NCBI GenBank assembly: GCA_907163375.1
Contig: CAJQUW010007878.1
Location: forward strand, 248,001 to 312,000
Direction: 5' to 3'
Source: Prostheceraeus crozeri
Taxonomy: Eukaryota; Platyhelminthes; Polycladida; Euryleptidae
DNA: 64,000 nt
The position numbers were made by a program, and so were the translations under genes. Below are positions 1 to 11,207 of this stretch, piece by piece. The notes under the pieces are model-generated. The model did no database searches, had not been told where the DNA came from, and worked only from the letters and a program-made list of their open reading frames with translations. How positions within the stretch are numbered: the stretch's first letter is position 1; every line of letters begins with the position of its first letter.

Positions 1-2630
1 TCGGAGACAAGTCCTCCACCTCTGTCGAAAGTCTGTACTCTGCCACTTCTGGATTCGCCTGCTCCAGAATATTCTTCCCTTTTTGCAGTGATGCTTGAGA
101 TGAAAAATATACAAATGACACTAAGCGGTGACGGTGCACCCGTTCTCATGGCTGCAGACATGGCTCTCTACTCAAAGCTTTTGGAGATGAAGCTTGCACT
201 GAAAAAGGATTCCAGGATTATTAGGCTTGGAGACCTCTACGTGGTGATTTCTATGCTTCGTTGTATCGGTGTGTATATCGATGGAAGCGGACTTGACGAG
301 GTTTGGTATGAATCGGGCGTGTTTGGCATATCAGCGGTGCAGTAGATCTTCTGCGCGTCTCATTTGATACTCGTCAGTGCTCTCCTGGCATTAAAATGTG
401 GCTCAAAATGCGGAATGATGAGGAAGCGCAAAGCATCTTGAATCTGAGTCAAGAAGGAAACAAAGAACGCCTTATGGAAGCGATGCAGGTCTGTGGCTCC
501 AAACTAAATTAGTTAATCTCAGATGAAGGTAGTCCCACGAATCGCTTCTGCATGAATTACATCAAGATGGTCCCTATTATCATGCTGAATTACATCAGAT
601 CAGTTCGAACAGGTAACTAGCTCCTTCACCTAAAACATTTCAGGATTTTGCTCCGTTCTTTTTCTCCTTGAACCGAACAGTGTACGCGAGATTCGTTCCA
701 GTGTATGTGTCTGAAATGATCGCATTGAGAGAAGACAAGCCAAGAGTTTGGATTACCTTTCACATAATTGGGTAGTTCGAAAAAGTCAAATTCCTTTTAC
801 CGCCATCGGATGTGATCACACTCTGGAGCAGGAAAAACGACAATTAAAGGGAGTAGGCGGTCTGGTAGGCATCACTCACCTGCCAAGCACGTGAACAAAG
901 TGGCTATTGATACTTGACGAACTCCGAGAAATCCAGGGGTCAGAGTCTCAAGCTTTAGATCAACATCAACAAAGAAGCAGACATCATCGGGACACTCCAG
1001 TGTCGACGATTGTGAACAGCTCAATGACAAAGAAGTTGATCGACTTCCTTAGTAGCTGCAATCCTTTCACTCGAAATTCTGAATTCCTCACTACAATTTT
1101 GGCCCATAAAGTCGCTCCAACCGACGTGGCCGCAACCGTACTGACAGTCAATAAAAATGGTAAAATTGCTTTCCAAAAGTACGCAGATGAAAGGATTGAA
1201 TCAGGCTCTCGTAGTCCATGGGATGTTCTTCGTCGTCAACAATTGAAAACATTCAAGAACCTTTCAAAGAAAATGTCCATAAACGTCAATGGCGAGACAG
1301 TGACTATTTCTAGTTCCGCAGACTTCATGAGTCGCCTCCTACTGGAAGCACAAACTGATGCTAATCTGGACTTGAAGACTATCAGTGCCAACTACGAGCT
1401 GTCAAACCCTTTAGCTCTTTTAGACGAACAAGGCGATGTCCGAACGACGACTCAAGGTCTTCCAGGATTTCCTCAGTGCTCAGTCAGAGCAATCGCCACT
1501 GTCTTCAACTCCACATCGCCGAGTTCTTGACTTAGACGGAATGGCCGAACTCCAGCAGTTTCCAGTTGGTGGAGCAAATAATTTCCGAGAATTATCAGGG
1601 TTGTTTCTGGAACACATCTCTAAGAAGTCTGCAGGAAATGACGAGGTACATCTGGTGTTTGACAGGTATGACATCGGACAATCACTGAAAGATCGAATAA
1701 GGAAGTCGAGATCCAAGGGAGGCTGCGAGTTGGAAATTCACCCAGAAACAAAAATTCCCACTGTACCCTCGATGAGCAGAATCCTGTCAACTAACTCAAA
1801 CAAGACTGCCTTTGCGTCAATCATTATATCGATGATAACATCAATCCAGTGGACTAATGAATGTATCTGCTCTTGGCAGGGCAAGATCACTTCTTCTCAG
1901 GGAATAGACGGCTCTGCCTTTGTTTGCTGCCAAGAATAAACGGACACGAAAACAGTCTTTCATTTTTCCAGGTTGCCGAAGGACGTGGATGTTACTGTTG
2001 TCTCGCCTGACACCGACGTCTTAGTTCTACTTATTCGCCACTACTTATTTTAACAGCATTCCCAGCAGAACAAAGCTTCGTCTCCGGAAGAGCACATGTT
2101 CAATTGCGGCTATTAGGGAAAGTGTCGGACACCGATCTGACGTTATAGCCAGCTTCCATGCCCTCACCGGATGCGACACGGTGGGGTCTTTCTACGGAAA
2201 GATTACTGCATGGTCCGCATTCATGAAGGCCAACGAGCCAACCGTGTGTGCTCTATCGAAGATGCAACTTGCGGAGGAGCTGCAGACGGAAACCCTTAGT
2301 ATCATTTGCGACCTCATTGCGGCAGTGCACGGTTTTGAGAGAACGATATCTGAGGTGCGATGGTTTGTGCTCAGGAGAAACGTTGCTGCATCACTTGCCC
2401 AACCCTAGGAAGCAGCTGCAACACATCACATCAAACGGGCTCAGCTTCAAGCCACGATTTGGGAGGAAGCATTGAATCCCGCTTCACAAACTCTAAAGCC
2501 AACTGATTTCGGCTTCCAGGAGGATATCAACCCGATACCAACTACACTTCCCTCACCGCTCCTCACTTTATCATGGATGTTCTAAAGTGTGGTTGCAAGA
2601 CGAACTGTAGCACTGGACACATAGAGTAAG
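1..2630 (+). pseudogene. Decayed member of a multi-copy invertebrate protein family (cysteine-rich C-terminus)
   Basis: Translating all three forward frames gives, in order, blocks of one protein. They are an N-terminal part with LGDLYVVISMLRCIG near 220-270, then FVPVYVSEMIALREDK near 690-740, CDHTLEQ near 810-835, a 207-residue open frame at 907-1530, HLVFDRYDIGQSLKDRI near 1650-1700, SPDTDVLVLL near 2005-2035, FHALTGCDTVGSFYGK near 2155-2200, and a terminal CGCKTNCSTG near 2588-2617. I recall this block order from a large, repeatedly duplicated family of unnamed proteins of about 1,000 residues in cnidarians, molluscs and fish. The cysteine end resembles a CXC/tesmin-like motif, and the VFDRYD and SPDTDV blocks resemble a PIN-like nuclease fold (inference). 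The copy is shifted between frames several times and carries in-frame stops, so it is not functional. It starts before the window. Whether the family is a host family or travels with a transposon is unknown. Confidence 0.6.
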
Positions 2631-2640
2631 ATTGTTAGGT

Positions 2641-3860
2641 AGAGTGGTAACTCCGCATTTATTAAATCTCCAATATGTATACACTTTCGGTTTAATTAAA
2701 TGAACTCGAGGGGGATACAGTTGGTATTGTCATCAAATGTGAGATATGCAAATTTTTGCAGTTTATTACACATTACCACGGAATTGCGGGATCATAATAG
2801 TAATGCAGAACAAATGATGGCATTTCACATATCCTCCGTGTCATGACAGCCTTGGTGAGGTAATGTTTGTTAAATTAGCAACTCGATGACCTGCTATTGC
2901 TTTCATGCTGAACCTCAAGAGAATCTTCTTAAGCGTGATCATATCACAGGCAACCTGCCACTGGTAGAGCAAAATAACAGAATCAAAACAATGATTTTAA
3001 TTAACTTTGAAAGATGTAAATGGTTCCACATCACTATTCAGATTCATGAAGTGAAACATAAATTTAGTGAATCATGAATTCAAGCCGATGAAAATAGAAT
3101 TAAAAACAATTAATTCCAGCCAAGAAAGCACAATAAGATCTCGACTTTTTCATGAAGACCTCCATTATAATGCCGTTCATTAGATTTCCTTGATCATCAG
3201 CATAATTTCCGCTTAGTTAAGATGCTTGTTAGCAAATATTCATTCCCTTTGATATCCAACTTGTTTCATGCTACTTATAACGGAGAGTCATGTCGGTAGT
3301 ATAAAAATTGGCAAAAATTTAGCTTTTTCAGAACTGCTCAAATAATTTTTTGGACAGCAGAAGCGTAATCTCCGCAAAAAACTGAATCTTTCCATGTAAT
3401 ACAGATTCACTGTATACTTCACTGTATACAGATACTTTTTTGAGTCGACACTCTACCTACATAAACTTTCTCTATGACTGGACGATGCCGCCGTCATCGA
3501 ATGAACATTCCATGCAATGAACTCTGTGACTGCTCAAACAGCATATGTCTCAACGAAGACACTATGCGAGAAGATGCTTTATGTGACTCTCAGGATGACT
3601 TTGAATCATGAGTACGGAACTATCACTCTTTTCTATGAGACTTTTTTTGTAGAGACAGTGATGACGCTAAACTCCTGTGACTGCAAACTAAGAGTGCAGT
3701 CACCTTTTTAGTTTTATCGACCATTTGCTATCTGTCATTTATATAAGCCATAACGATCAATTTTATTGTTTCATGCACTTATGCATATTTTCTTCAATTC
3801 AATTTCTCATTGAAACTCGCACACTTTTTCCTCTATTCATGTACAAACAAGCAATATTCC
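2641..3860. other. AT-rich intergenic DNA, nothing identified
   Basis: Only short open frames without recognisable motifs occur here (longest 64 codons at 3517-3711). I see no splice-site pairs, RNA gene or terminal repeats. Confidence 0.5.
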
Positions 3861-3869
3861 GAAAGGTTC

Positions 3870-4190
3870 GATATCGATTTGATGGTGTCAATGACTTGGC
3901 TGGTGGTATGACGTGGCTAGATCTTCGTATCTACGGTAGTTTTCACGCTGCTATGGAAAAGTTGGTTCCCGCAACCGTTGTCCTCGAAAGTTGGTCCCCT
4001 AGCAACCGTTATTAGGTCAAAATATCATCACTGAGTTCTCCCATATCGATTTAGTGGGGGTATGACTTGGCTAGATCTTCGCATCGATGGTAGTTTTCAC
4101 ATTTATTTTATTTACGTGCTTTTATTTTTTTCACGCAGTTTTATAATATCATCACTTAAATCTCCTGTGTCGATTTAGGGGATACCTATA
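3870..4190 (+). repeat. Diverged tandem repeat (CGATTTRRTGG ... GGCTAGATCTTCG unit)
   Basis: The phrase ATATCGATTTGATGG followed by GTGGCTAGATCTTCG at about 3870-3930 recurs as CCATATCGATTTAGTGGGGG and TTGGCTAGATCTTCG at about 4040-4080. A third partial start, GTCGATTTAGGGG, lies at about 4169. Each copy is followed by a TGGTAGTTTTCAC-like phrase. The units are diverged and unequally spaced, as in an old local duplication. No element family is recognised. Confidence 0.5.
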
Positions 4191-4220
4191 CTTCAAATCT
4201 ATGAAGCAGCAATTCTTAAG

Positions 4221-4260
4221 TGACTTACTATTGAATACTGTGACTTACTATTGAATACTG
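4221..4260 (+). repeat. Perfect 20-bp direct duplication
   Basis: TGACTTACTATTGAATACTG occurs twice head to tail (4221-4240 and 4241-4260) without mismatch. It is a recent slippage or repair event. Confidence 0.9.
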
Positions 4261-4639
4261 AGGGTGCATCTCGTCTCAAAAAAGGCATTTTTTTTGCAAA
4301 AAAAACACAAAAAGTGGCCTACAGGAAAAACCCTGTTTTGAAAAAAAATATTCATGTCTGGTGAAGTGGAAACATTTTGAGCCTACACTAATTATGGGAA
4401 GCATGTCTACTTACGATATATCAATAATCACTTCATTTTAAAATCAATCGAAAAACATGATTCTTTCAAGATTGTATAATCTCTTCCGAAAATAAATTCA
4501 GTGCTTATATCAATCAGACGAGTCTAGAATACAACGCAACGAAAGAAATGCTTTGGTTTCACTTCAAATAAGTAAACATTGAGTGCATTTAGTGCCAGTA
4601 GAAATCAAGGAAACTTTAATTAGAGGTACTTCAAGCCAG

Positions 4640-4880
4640 AGCAGTGGAGCCGCCTCCGACCCCAACACAATAAGAGCTTATACCGGAAAACCAGCCTCCA
4701 CCTCCACTTCCGCCGCTTCCACAGCACTGAGCGTGAATGTGAAGGCGGCTTTTCCGACAGCAGCCACCTCCTCTTTCTCCTCCAACACAATGTACCGGAA
4801 ACCAGCCTCCACCTCTGGCGCTTCCTCCTCCTCCAACATGATATACCGGAAACCAGCCGAATTAATGTTGACTGTCAATT
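4640..4880 (+). repeat. Low-complexity CTCC/CCGGAAACCAGCC minisatellite
   Basis: Units built from CCGGAAA(A)CCAGCCTCCACC and TCCTCCTCCAACA recur at about 4683, 4795 and 4848. They open a Ser/Thr/Ala-rich frame of 108 codons on the plus strand and a Glu/Ala/Val-rich frame on the minus strand. Both frames are explained by the repeat, and I do not call a gene here. Confidence 0.6.
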
Positions 4881-4919
4881 TAAAAATGTTTTGCCGGGGT
4901 TCATCTTAAGACACGGCAA

Positions 4920-6000
4920 CTTTATTTGATGAACACATCGTGCATACGATACGTGCATGTCACATGAAGAAAGCAGCTTTGAAATTGTCTAAAACTAAAT
5001 TTTTCAGATACCGAAATTACAAATCAGATATCAGTAATTCAAATTTCTGTACAGCAGTGCGAGCGAGTATTCATCGGTTTTAAACTGTTTATAGACATTC
5101 ACCATTCAGGATCATTGTGCGCATTTAAAATAGTTTATCATTTTCATGCATGACATCTCAATCTGGTGACAGCTACAATCGCAATTCTGCAGAGCTAATA
5201 AATGAACATTGTGTTTGCACAAAGAATGATAACGTTCCCTAGTAGTTGAGTCATTGGCAATGTTGTATTTTGTGTCCAACTTATCAAGAAGGAATCGCAC
5301 ATGTTTCGATAGTTACGGGGCAACTTATTTTACTCAAAACTTTATGAAAGCTTAATAGACACAAAAGAACATTTATCACCTGAATGTGTTGAGAACGTTG
5401 CAAGATTTTCACACTGAGATTAAACATTTTCTCAAAATAATAATATCTTTTTTCAATTACAAGGTTAAGTCCACAAATGATAAGTAGATACTTATGACAT
5501 TCTTCGCGATGAAGGAATATCACATAACTTCCTGTTGGTTCAGTCAGACATTACCGAAAGAATCAAAATGCGACATTAGAATATTCGAAAGCTTTAATTC
5601 TATCGTACCTTATTTAGAATATAATAAAGCACATTTAGTATCACTTGCAAATGATTGCATCCTTTAGTCACATTTAATACGAGATTCTTCCACATTTACA
5701 GCAGCAAATCATTGCTATTCTACCAAACAATTAATCATAATGGTAAATAATGTTCATAATGTTCGAAGATGCTTACTTCAACGACAATTTTTTGCGATTT
5801 TTATAAACACCATTGTGAAATAATGACTTTAAGCAGTCTTACTTTTTCGCATTTTCAGATCCTAAAGATATACCTTCATGGAAAATCAAGTTGCGGCGAA
5901 TTGTAAGGGAAGGAGAGCATCGTAGATTACCTAGCTTAGAGACCTAACTTTTGTCTAACTTGAGAGTGATATAACTTTACGCTAGGAATAGATAAATAAA
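4920..6000. other. AT-rich intergenic DNA, nothing identified
   Basis: No coding frame longer than about 80 codons and no recognisable motif. The open frames at 5112-5300 and 5284-5523 (minus) are composition-driven. Confidence 0.5.
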
Positions 6001-6006
6001 TGAACT

Positions 6007-6138
6007 TTGTTTATACTCGGAAGCTAATTAGGTACCAAGTCTTTCTTCCGTGTGGCCGAGTTGTCATTTACCTTGTTTATACTCGGAAGCAAATTAGGCA
6101 CCAAGTCTTTCTTCTGTGTGGCCGAGTTGTTATTTACC
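6007..6138 (+). repeat. 66-bp tandem duplication
   Basis: Two adjacent copies, each beginning TTGTTTATACTCGGAAGC and ending in GGCCGAGTTGTYATTTACC, start at 6007 and 6073 with only a few substitutions. A related phrase, TTTATGCTCGGAAGCATGC, occurs once more near 46700, so the unit belongs to a dispersed repeat. Confidence 0.8.
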
Positions 6139-6239
6139 CCACTCTCATTCTTTTTTGAAAAGAATTCATTTTCATTTTTCATTTTTTAGAAAGTGTTTTT
6201 GAAAGAATACAGAGTGTACCTTTTTTTAAGTCTTACGTT

Positions 6240-6312
6240 TGACACGACCAAGGTTTGAACCAAGGTCTCCTGGACACAGAGCGAACAATGAACCACAAAG
6301 CCACAGTGCCGG
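6240..6312 (-). repeat. tRNA-like unit, probable SINE head
   Basis: On the minus strand an A-box-like TGGCTTTGTGG (6293-6303) precedes a perfect-form B box GGTTCAAACC (6252-6261) at tRNA-like spacing. The ends GGCACTG and CGTGTC can form a partial acceptor stem. The T-stem is imperfect, so this is a SINE head or tRNA pseudogene rather than a working tRNA. Confidence 0.45.
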
Positions 6313-7020
6313 TACTTAAATATTTGTTATTATGGAATCACTTTATTGGTCGATTGATCTTTAAAGGAATCTCAAAATTAAAATTATGAGATATCATTGC
6401 TAAAAATGAACAATTTCTGAACTGGAGCACTTTTCCCAAAGTTCCATTATAATCTGTGTAAAGGGAACCAAAACAAGCATCATCATTAATTCGAAATTAT
6501 ACATTTTTGATGTTTTTTTGATACTTTTGAAAGACGCCAAGTTGCAGCAGACACGTTTCAACAGCAGAAGTCACAAACCTTTAAATTGATAGTATCATGG
6601 CCATGACAGATTGTGTGTGCTGTTCTTCTATTAGATTGCAACTTGTTCTATGTGCGCGAAGCTCGTATTCATACATCTCGCTACCGGTATTTTTTCTTAT
6701 CGTTCGATATTTTCCTTTGAGTTCCTTCGAATTAGTGACGCATTCCTAGTCATATTCAGTTTCATATTATACGGAACATCATTCGAAACATGTTTCAGCA
6801 AGAAATAAATGCCCAATCAAGAAAAGTGATAGCGTAAGATCGATCAAAGTCGTTTATATTTACACTTCGATGAATTACAGGGTCCAAGATAAAATAGGCT
6901 TAAGTGATGGAAAATTTCAACCAAACAAGATTAGCTAGTGCCCACTAAAAGATTTGAAAATAATCGATTGAAAATTGATCAGTCATAACATAATTGACCA
7001 GTCGACGGGAGATCATTCAA
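6313..7020. other. AT-rich intergenic DNA, nothing identified
   Basis: No coding, RNA or repeat signal could be supported. Confidence 0.5.
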
Positions 7021-7025
7021 GGTTT

Positions 7026-7250
7026 TCACAAATCAAAATAGGCAAAACACGCCAAAGTTTGGTCGAACTTCATAATTTTAAAGTTATAAGTAAAATACGC
7101 TCCAGACTGGTCTTCGGCGTCCTGCACTTTCTATCATCGACCGATAGAAGGCGCAGGACTCCAAAGGTCCGTGTGGGGTATTTCACTTTTAACTTTAAAA
7201 TTACAAATTTCGACCAAGCTTTGGCGAGTTTTGCTTGATTTGATTTGTGA
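7026..7250. repeat. Foldback element with about 105-bp arms
   Basis: The sequence from 7026 to about 7135 is repeated as its reverse complement from 7143 to 7250, separated by only 7 bases (ATCGACC). Shared blocks include CACAAATC, CGCCAAAG(C/T)TTGGTCGAA, TAATTTTAAAGTTA and the central CTATC/GATAG. The arms differ at roughly one base in six. The two opposing open frames (7070-7258 minus, 6975-7238 plus) are by-products of the palindrome. This is a foldback-type MITE or an inverted duplication. No target-site duplication was found. Confidence 0.75.
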
Positions 7251-7611
7251 TCAGTCATGGTCCATCAACTAGTAAAAATGGAGTTCTTTAAACTATCAAC
7301 ACATATTACACGCACATTCAACAAAAACGTCTCAACGCTGCACATTAACTAGTTGTGGAAGCTGAACACGAAGACGGTCGTCAATAGCTGTGATATACAC
7401 TTACAGTATATGGCATAGTAAAATACATACATCATACGTGAATTACATTTTCAAATAGCGATGCTCAATTTCTTTCATTGTAACCGATGCCTCATTTTAT
7501 GCCAAATTTACCCACTTTTTAAATAGCAATTAACGTGCTGCTTTACTTATCCCTGTCAAACCGAAGGCACGAAGCCATAATACTACGCTTGTGGTTGGGA
7601 GGGGGCAGCCT

Positions 7612-7765
7612 TCAAATATTCGCAACTACCTTCAAGTTAAGGATCGTAACTTCGAGTGATAGCGGTGACACATCTCGAGGCGGACTGGTTCGACCACTGA
7701 ATTCTCTCCACTTCCGTTTCGAAGTGTGACCCTCAACCAACTGAGCTATCCTGTCACCTTTCTGT
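7612..7765 (-). repeat. tRNA-derived SINE-like element
   Basis: On the minus strand AGGATAGCTCAGTTGGTTGA contains a canonical A box (7737-7748). A B-box-like GGTCGAACC follows at 7687-7695, about 50 bases on. The head is followed by unrelated sequence, as in a SINE. The 73-codon minus frame here is only the translated repeat. Confidence 0.6.
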
Positions 7766-7873
7766 GCTGTTCGAATCACCACGCACGTGAACGCCTTCAA
7801 TGAAGAAATAGTAATAATTATAATGAAGTGCATTTACGTCGTGATTTCGATAGCAGTATTTCAGAATTAGTAG

Positions 7874-8537
7874 TTCAACGTAGCAAAGTGCGTCAAGGTA
7901 ACAAAGTTAAAAAAAAACAAGCTAATGACTAGTTAATTTTCAATAGCGACAAAATATGATTTAAAAGAAAATTTTTATATCCTAAAATGTCTAAAGGTTT
8001 TAAAAATACTTACTAGAAGGACAAACAACGCTTCTCCTTTCCTCATGTGTAATGAATTGGCGAGTAAGTTGTTCTGTTCAAAATTTTGTTTGTCACTTAT
8101 ATATTGAAAAGATCCTATTTAACAGTCTGTCCATTCAGATGATAAGAGGACAGGTCTGTTTCCAATCAGAATACCAGATCTAGCTAACACAGAGGGATTA
8201 CGCTATCTAAAATCTACCAGGTGTGCAAGAGAATTAATATTAGTTCCTTAAGCTAAAACGTGAAATAGAATTCTACAAAATATGCATACAAATTATTTGA
8301 CTATTTTTAATGAGGTCATCAACAGGAACTTGGTCAGGACGATCGCGTTTCGACCGCTTAATCCTGGACGCTCAAACCCGACCAAGCGCGGTCCTGTACA
8401 TTAAATATGCACAGCCTCAAAAATTGAATTAATAATAGAGAAAGATTAGCATCTATCAAAAAAAAAATAAAGTCACTGTTGACTGAAATGTACCTCAGGC
8501 ATTTGAAAGAAGGACAGAGTCCAGCCAGTAGAGGTCA
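7874..8537 (+). repeat. Unknown 660-bp repeat, copy A
   Basis: The whole segment recurs in reverse complement at 25402-26062 with few differences. It starts TTCAACGTAGCAAAGTGCG and ends CCAGCCAGTAGAGGTCA. It contains the phrases AGATGATAAGAGGACAGG and, read on the minus strand, GGTCGAAACGCGATCGTCC. Flanks differ between the copies, which fixes the boundaries. No terminal inverted repeats, poly-A tail or coding frame is seen, so the class is unresolved. Confidence 0.85.
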
Positions 8538-9040
8538 TAGTATAGAGATATCAAAATGCACAAACAAAAGAAAACGGTGGACTATACATCAAAAATATAA
8601 AAAGAAAATAACGCATCTTTAATTTTCAGAGGTTTTACAAGTTTCTGTTTATCAGAAATGCACATGTAGCAAACGGGAAGAAAGATAGTTTATACTTTGC
8701 AGTTTGGTTGAGCTTCATTGTGACGTGATTAAATTTCAATGCATCAGTCGTTCTGGATCATTTTAATGAAGTTAATGGATGGGCACTTGGCATAGCTGGT
8801 TTCATAAAATGTCTTGCTAATTTTCTCTCCTGATGTCGAGGTGGATTGACTGGACCTTCGTTTTCACTATTTTGGTAATCAGGGATGCGGAGTCCTATCA
8901 ATTTTGTAGAACTCCTACTCAGTGAGTAGGCATGATAAGAAGAAAAAAACGTGAAATTTGTATAAGATGTCTATTCTATGCGTCAATGCTCTTAGCTGCA
9001 TGAGACTGCTAGTTTAACTCTCAACTCTCTCGTCAACTCT
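8538..9040. other. Intergenic DNA, nothing identified
   Basis: No supported coding or RNA signal. Confidence 0.5.
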
Positions 9041-9048
9041 ATGCAACA

Positions 9049-9235
9049 CAGGGTGTCCGCGCAAATTTGAATGAAAATTTCCAGGTGTTTTCCAGGGAAT
9101 TTCACCAAAATTCAGGGATCAAATTTACACGAAAATATCCAGGCTTTCTGTAAGGAAATTTTGCTCACATTCACGTGTCATATTTAAACGAAAAATTCCG
9201 GGGGAAATCAGACCAAAGTTCTACGCCAAAGGAAC
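9049..9235 (+). repeat. hAT-like terminus with 59-bp internal tandem units
   Basis: The motif CAGGGTGTCCGCGCAAATTT at 9049 matches the CAGGG-type ends of hAT MITEs. It is followed by three diverged units of about 59 bp starting near 9062, 9121 and 9180, with shared phrases AAATTT..A.GAAAAT.TCCAGG. No matching right terminus was found. The 8-mer ATGCAACA directly before the element recurs at 9483-9490, but the sequence before that recurrence is not an inverted terminus. Probably a truncated copy. Confidence 0.4.
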
Positions 9236-9654
9236 CTACATAGCATGAAATTAATATCATTGACGAAATGATACTGAAAGTTAACGTGAAGTTGGCTAAA
9301 TTTTTCAAGGCGCGGGTGATTCCAAATAAAAAATACCAATATTATACATACAAAGTATGCATCAGGTCACATTGTATTTATAGAAAAAATGAAAATATAA
9401 TCGATCGCAACAAATTTAAAGCGAGGGGATTGGGGTGAACAAAAAAAGTAAGAGAGTAAGATTCAAAAACGAAAAATATATGATGCAACAATGAAATGTA
9501 ACAATTATGAGAATATTTATAGTATTTATAGTTTTGTATTAGCGAATTCGCATTGAAACAAATTGATCCAATAACAATGTTGCAGTGAGGCTCAGTGCTT
9601 CAGGTTTTGAATTTGGCATAGCGTAAGTTTTGTATGCAAGTATTGACATTTTGT

Positions 9655-10655
9655 TTGAGTAGCAGTGCTGCCATCAAAATGCACAGGACGAGTGACAAGA
9701 CACCAATAAAGAAGGGAGTCAGACAAGGAGACTCGATATCATCCAAATTGTTTTCAAGAAATTAGAATGGGAAGAGATAGGAGTAAGAATAAATAGGGAA
9801 TATCTGAATAATTTAAGATTTGCAGACGACATTGTTCTATTGAGTGAATCCGCAACTGAAATACAACAAATGATCGAAGAACTGCATGCCGAAAGTAAGG
9901 AAGGTCTCCACATGAATATGAAGAAAACAAAGATAATGTTCAACAAAAATTCGCAGCAACAAGATATCAGAGTCCGAAACTTGGTATTAGAACAAGTGGA
10001 GGACTTAGGACAAAGCATATCCGCAGATCCTGATCACAAGAAAGAAGTGAAGCGAAGAATGGTTGAAGAAAGAACAATAAAGAAATGGGTTGGTCTGCCT
10101 TCGGCAGGCAAAATGAGCAATAGCTTCAAGAGCAAATTACCTCTGTCATTGAAAAGAAAGGTTTACAATCAGTGCATCATACCTATAACAGCGTGCGAGG
10201 CAGAAACCGGGAGCATCACAAAGTCAATGTAAAATAAGTTAAGCAGCGCTCAAAGAAGTATGGAAAGTATAATGCTGGGAATAGCGTGGAAAGACAAGAA
10301 GAAAGCATAGTGGATAATAAACAAGACGAGAGTAGATGATCTATAAGTCATAGTCAAAAGAGGAAAGTGGGTGTGTGCAGGACATCTAGCCCGATACAAA
10401 GACAATAGATGGACGAAGGCAACAACAGAATGGATTCCAAGAGATAGTAAAAGGGAAGGAGGCAGGCAAAAAACAAGATGGAGAGACTAACTCGGGAAGT
10501 TCTTGTGACCAACATGTTGTCGATGGACGAACAACAGAGAGGAATGGAAAAAACTTGGAGAGGCCTTTCTCCTGTAGTGGAGATGATCGTGCGGAAGCGT
10601 TGTACAGTGACACTCCAGTACGTACGAGGGCTGATGATGATGATGATGATGAATT
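9655..10655 (+). mobile_element. RTE-like LINE, 5'-truncated reverse transcriptase and C-terminal region
   Basis: The plus strand encodes the reverse-transcriptase block KKGVRQGDSIS (from 9712) and, after a frame change, NLRFADDIVLLSESATEIQQ with the catalytic FADD at 9819-9830. It continues as a 130-codon frame at 9840-10232 (SKTKIMFN-like thumb, LPLSLKRKVYNQC). Further broken frames contain SAQRSMESIMLG and WVCAGHLARYKDNRWTKA, typical of the C-terminus of RTE/BovB-type ORF2. A short GATGATGATGATGATGATGA tract at about 10633-10652 marks the 3' end, the usual tail of this class. The endonuclease is missing, and at least two frameshifts and several stops are present, so the copy is dead. Confidence 0.85.
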
Positions 10656-11200
10656 TTTGTATTGGTTTATCTATGTAATATTTGCTGGAATGTTTGGTTT
10701 AAACATTTTGGTAGTTCATTATCTATGCGTCTTGCAAATAATAATCGGGACTTCAATGCAATGAAACATGCATTACTCAGCATAGTGACAGATAACTGAT
10801 CTTATCATATTACTAATGGTAATCAGCAGAGGGATGCCTGTGCGCTTCGAAGATGACAAAAACATTCGAAATCTAAAAATCGGCTGCTTTGGAAAGAGTC
10901 GAGAAGTTCATGAAAGTCACTATCAACAGAAAGTTGATAATGAAAATGAATCTAGACCCTGCCTTTCAAGTGAAATCATGGGACACTATCGACACAATTT
11001 ATTGGTGCATACGAAGCGTGAGATTTCAACATCAGAATTGCCCCTTTGTGTATACGGACGTGTAACTGTAAAATCAGTTGTTGAAAATAAGGGATTGGTT
11101 ATAATAATTATTTGTTTAAGAAGAAGTCCCTGAGCCCGATGTTGGCTGAAAAAAATTAGTTTTTGCACGACGAATGCCAGATCGACGAGAGCCAGCCAAC
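10656..11200. other. Intergenic DNA, nothing identified
   Basis: An open frame of 105 codons at 10816-11133 has no recognisable motif and no splice context, so I leave it uncalled. Confidence 0.4.
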
Positions 11201-11207
11201 GCGGTCA

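Noticed and set aside
4583-4909. 108-codon Ser/Thr/Ala-rich protein
   Set aside because: The frame is generated by the short tandem repeat and contains repeated phrases only.
7070-7258. Opposed open frames as overlapping genes
   Set aside because: They are mirror products of the foldback palindrome.
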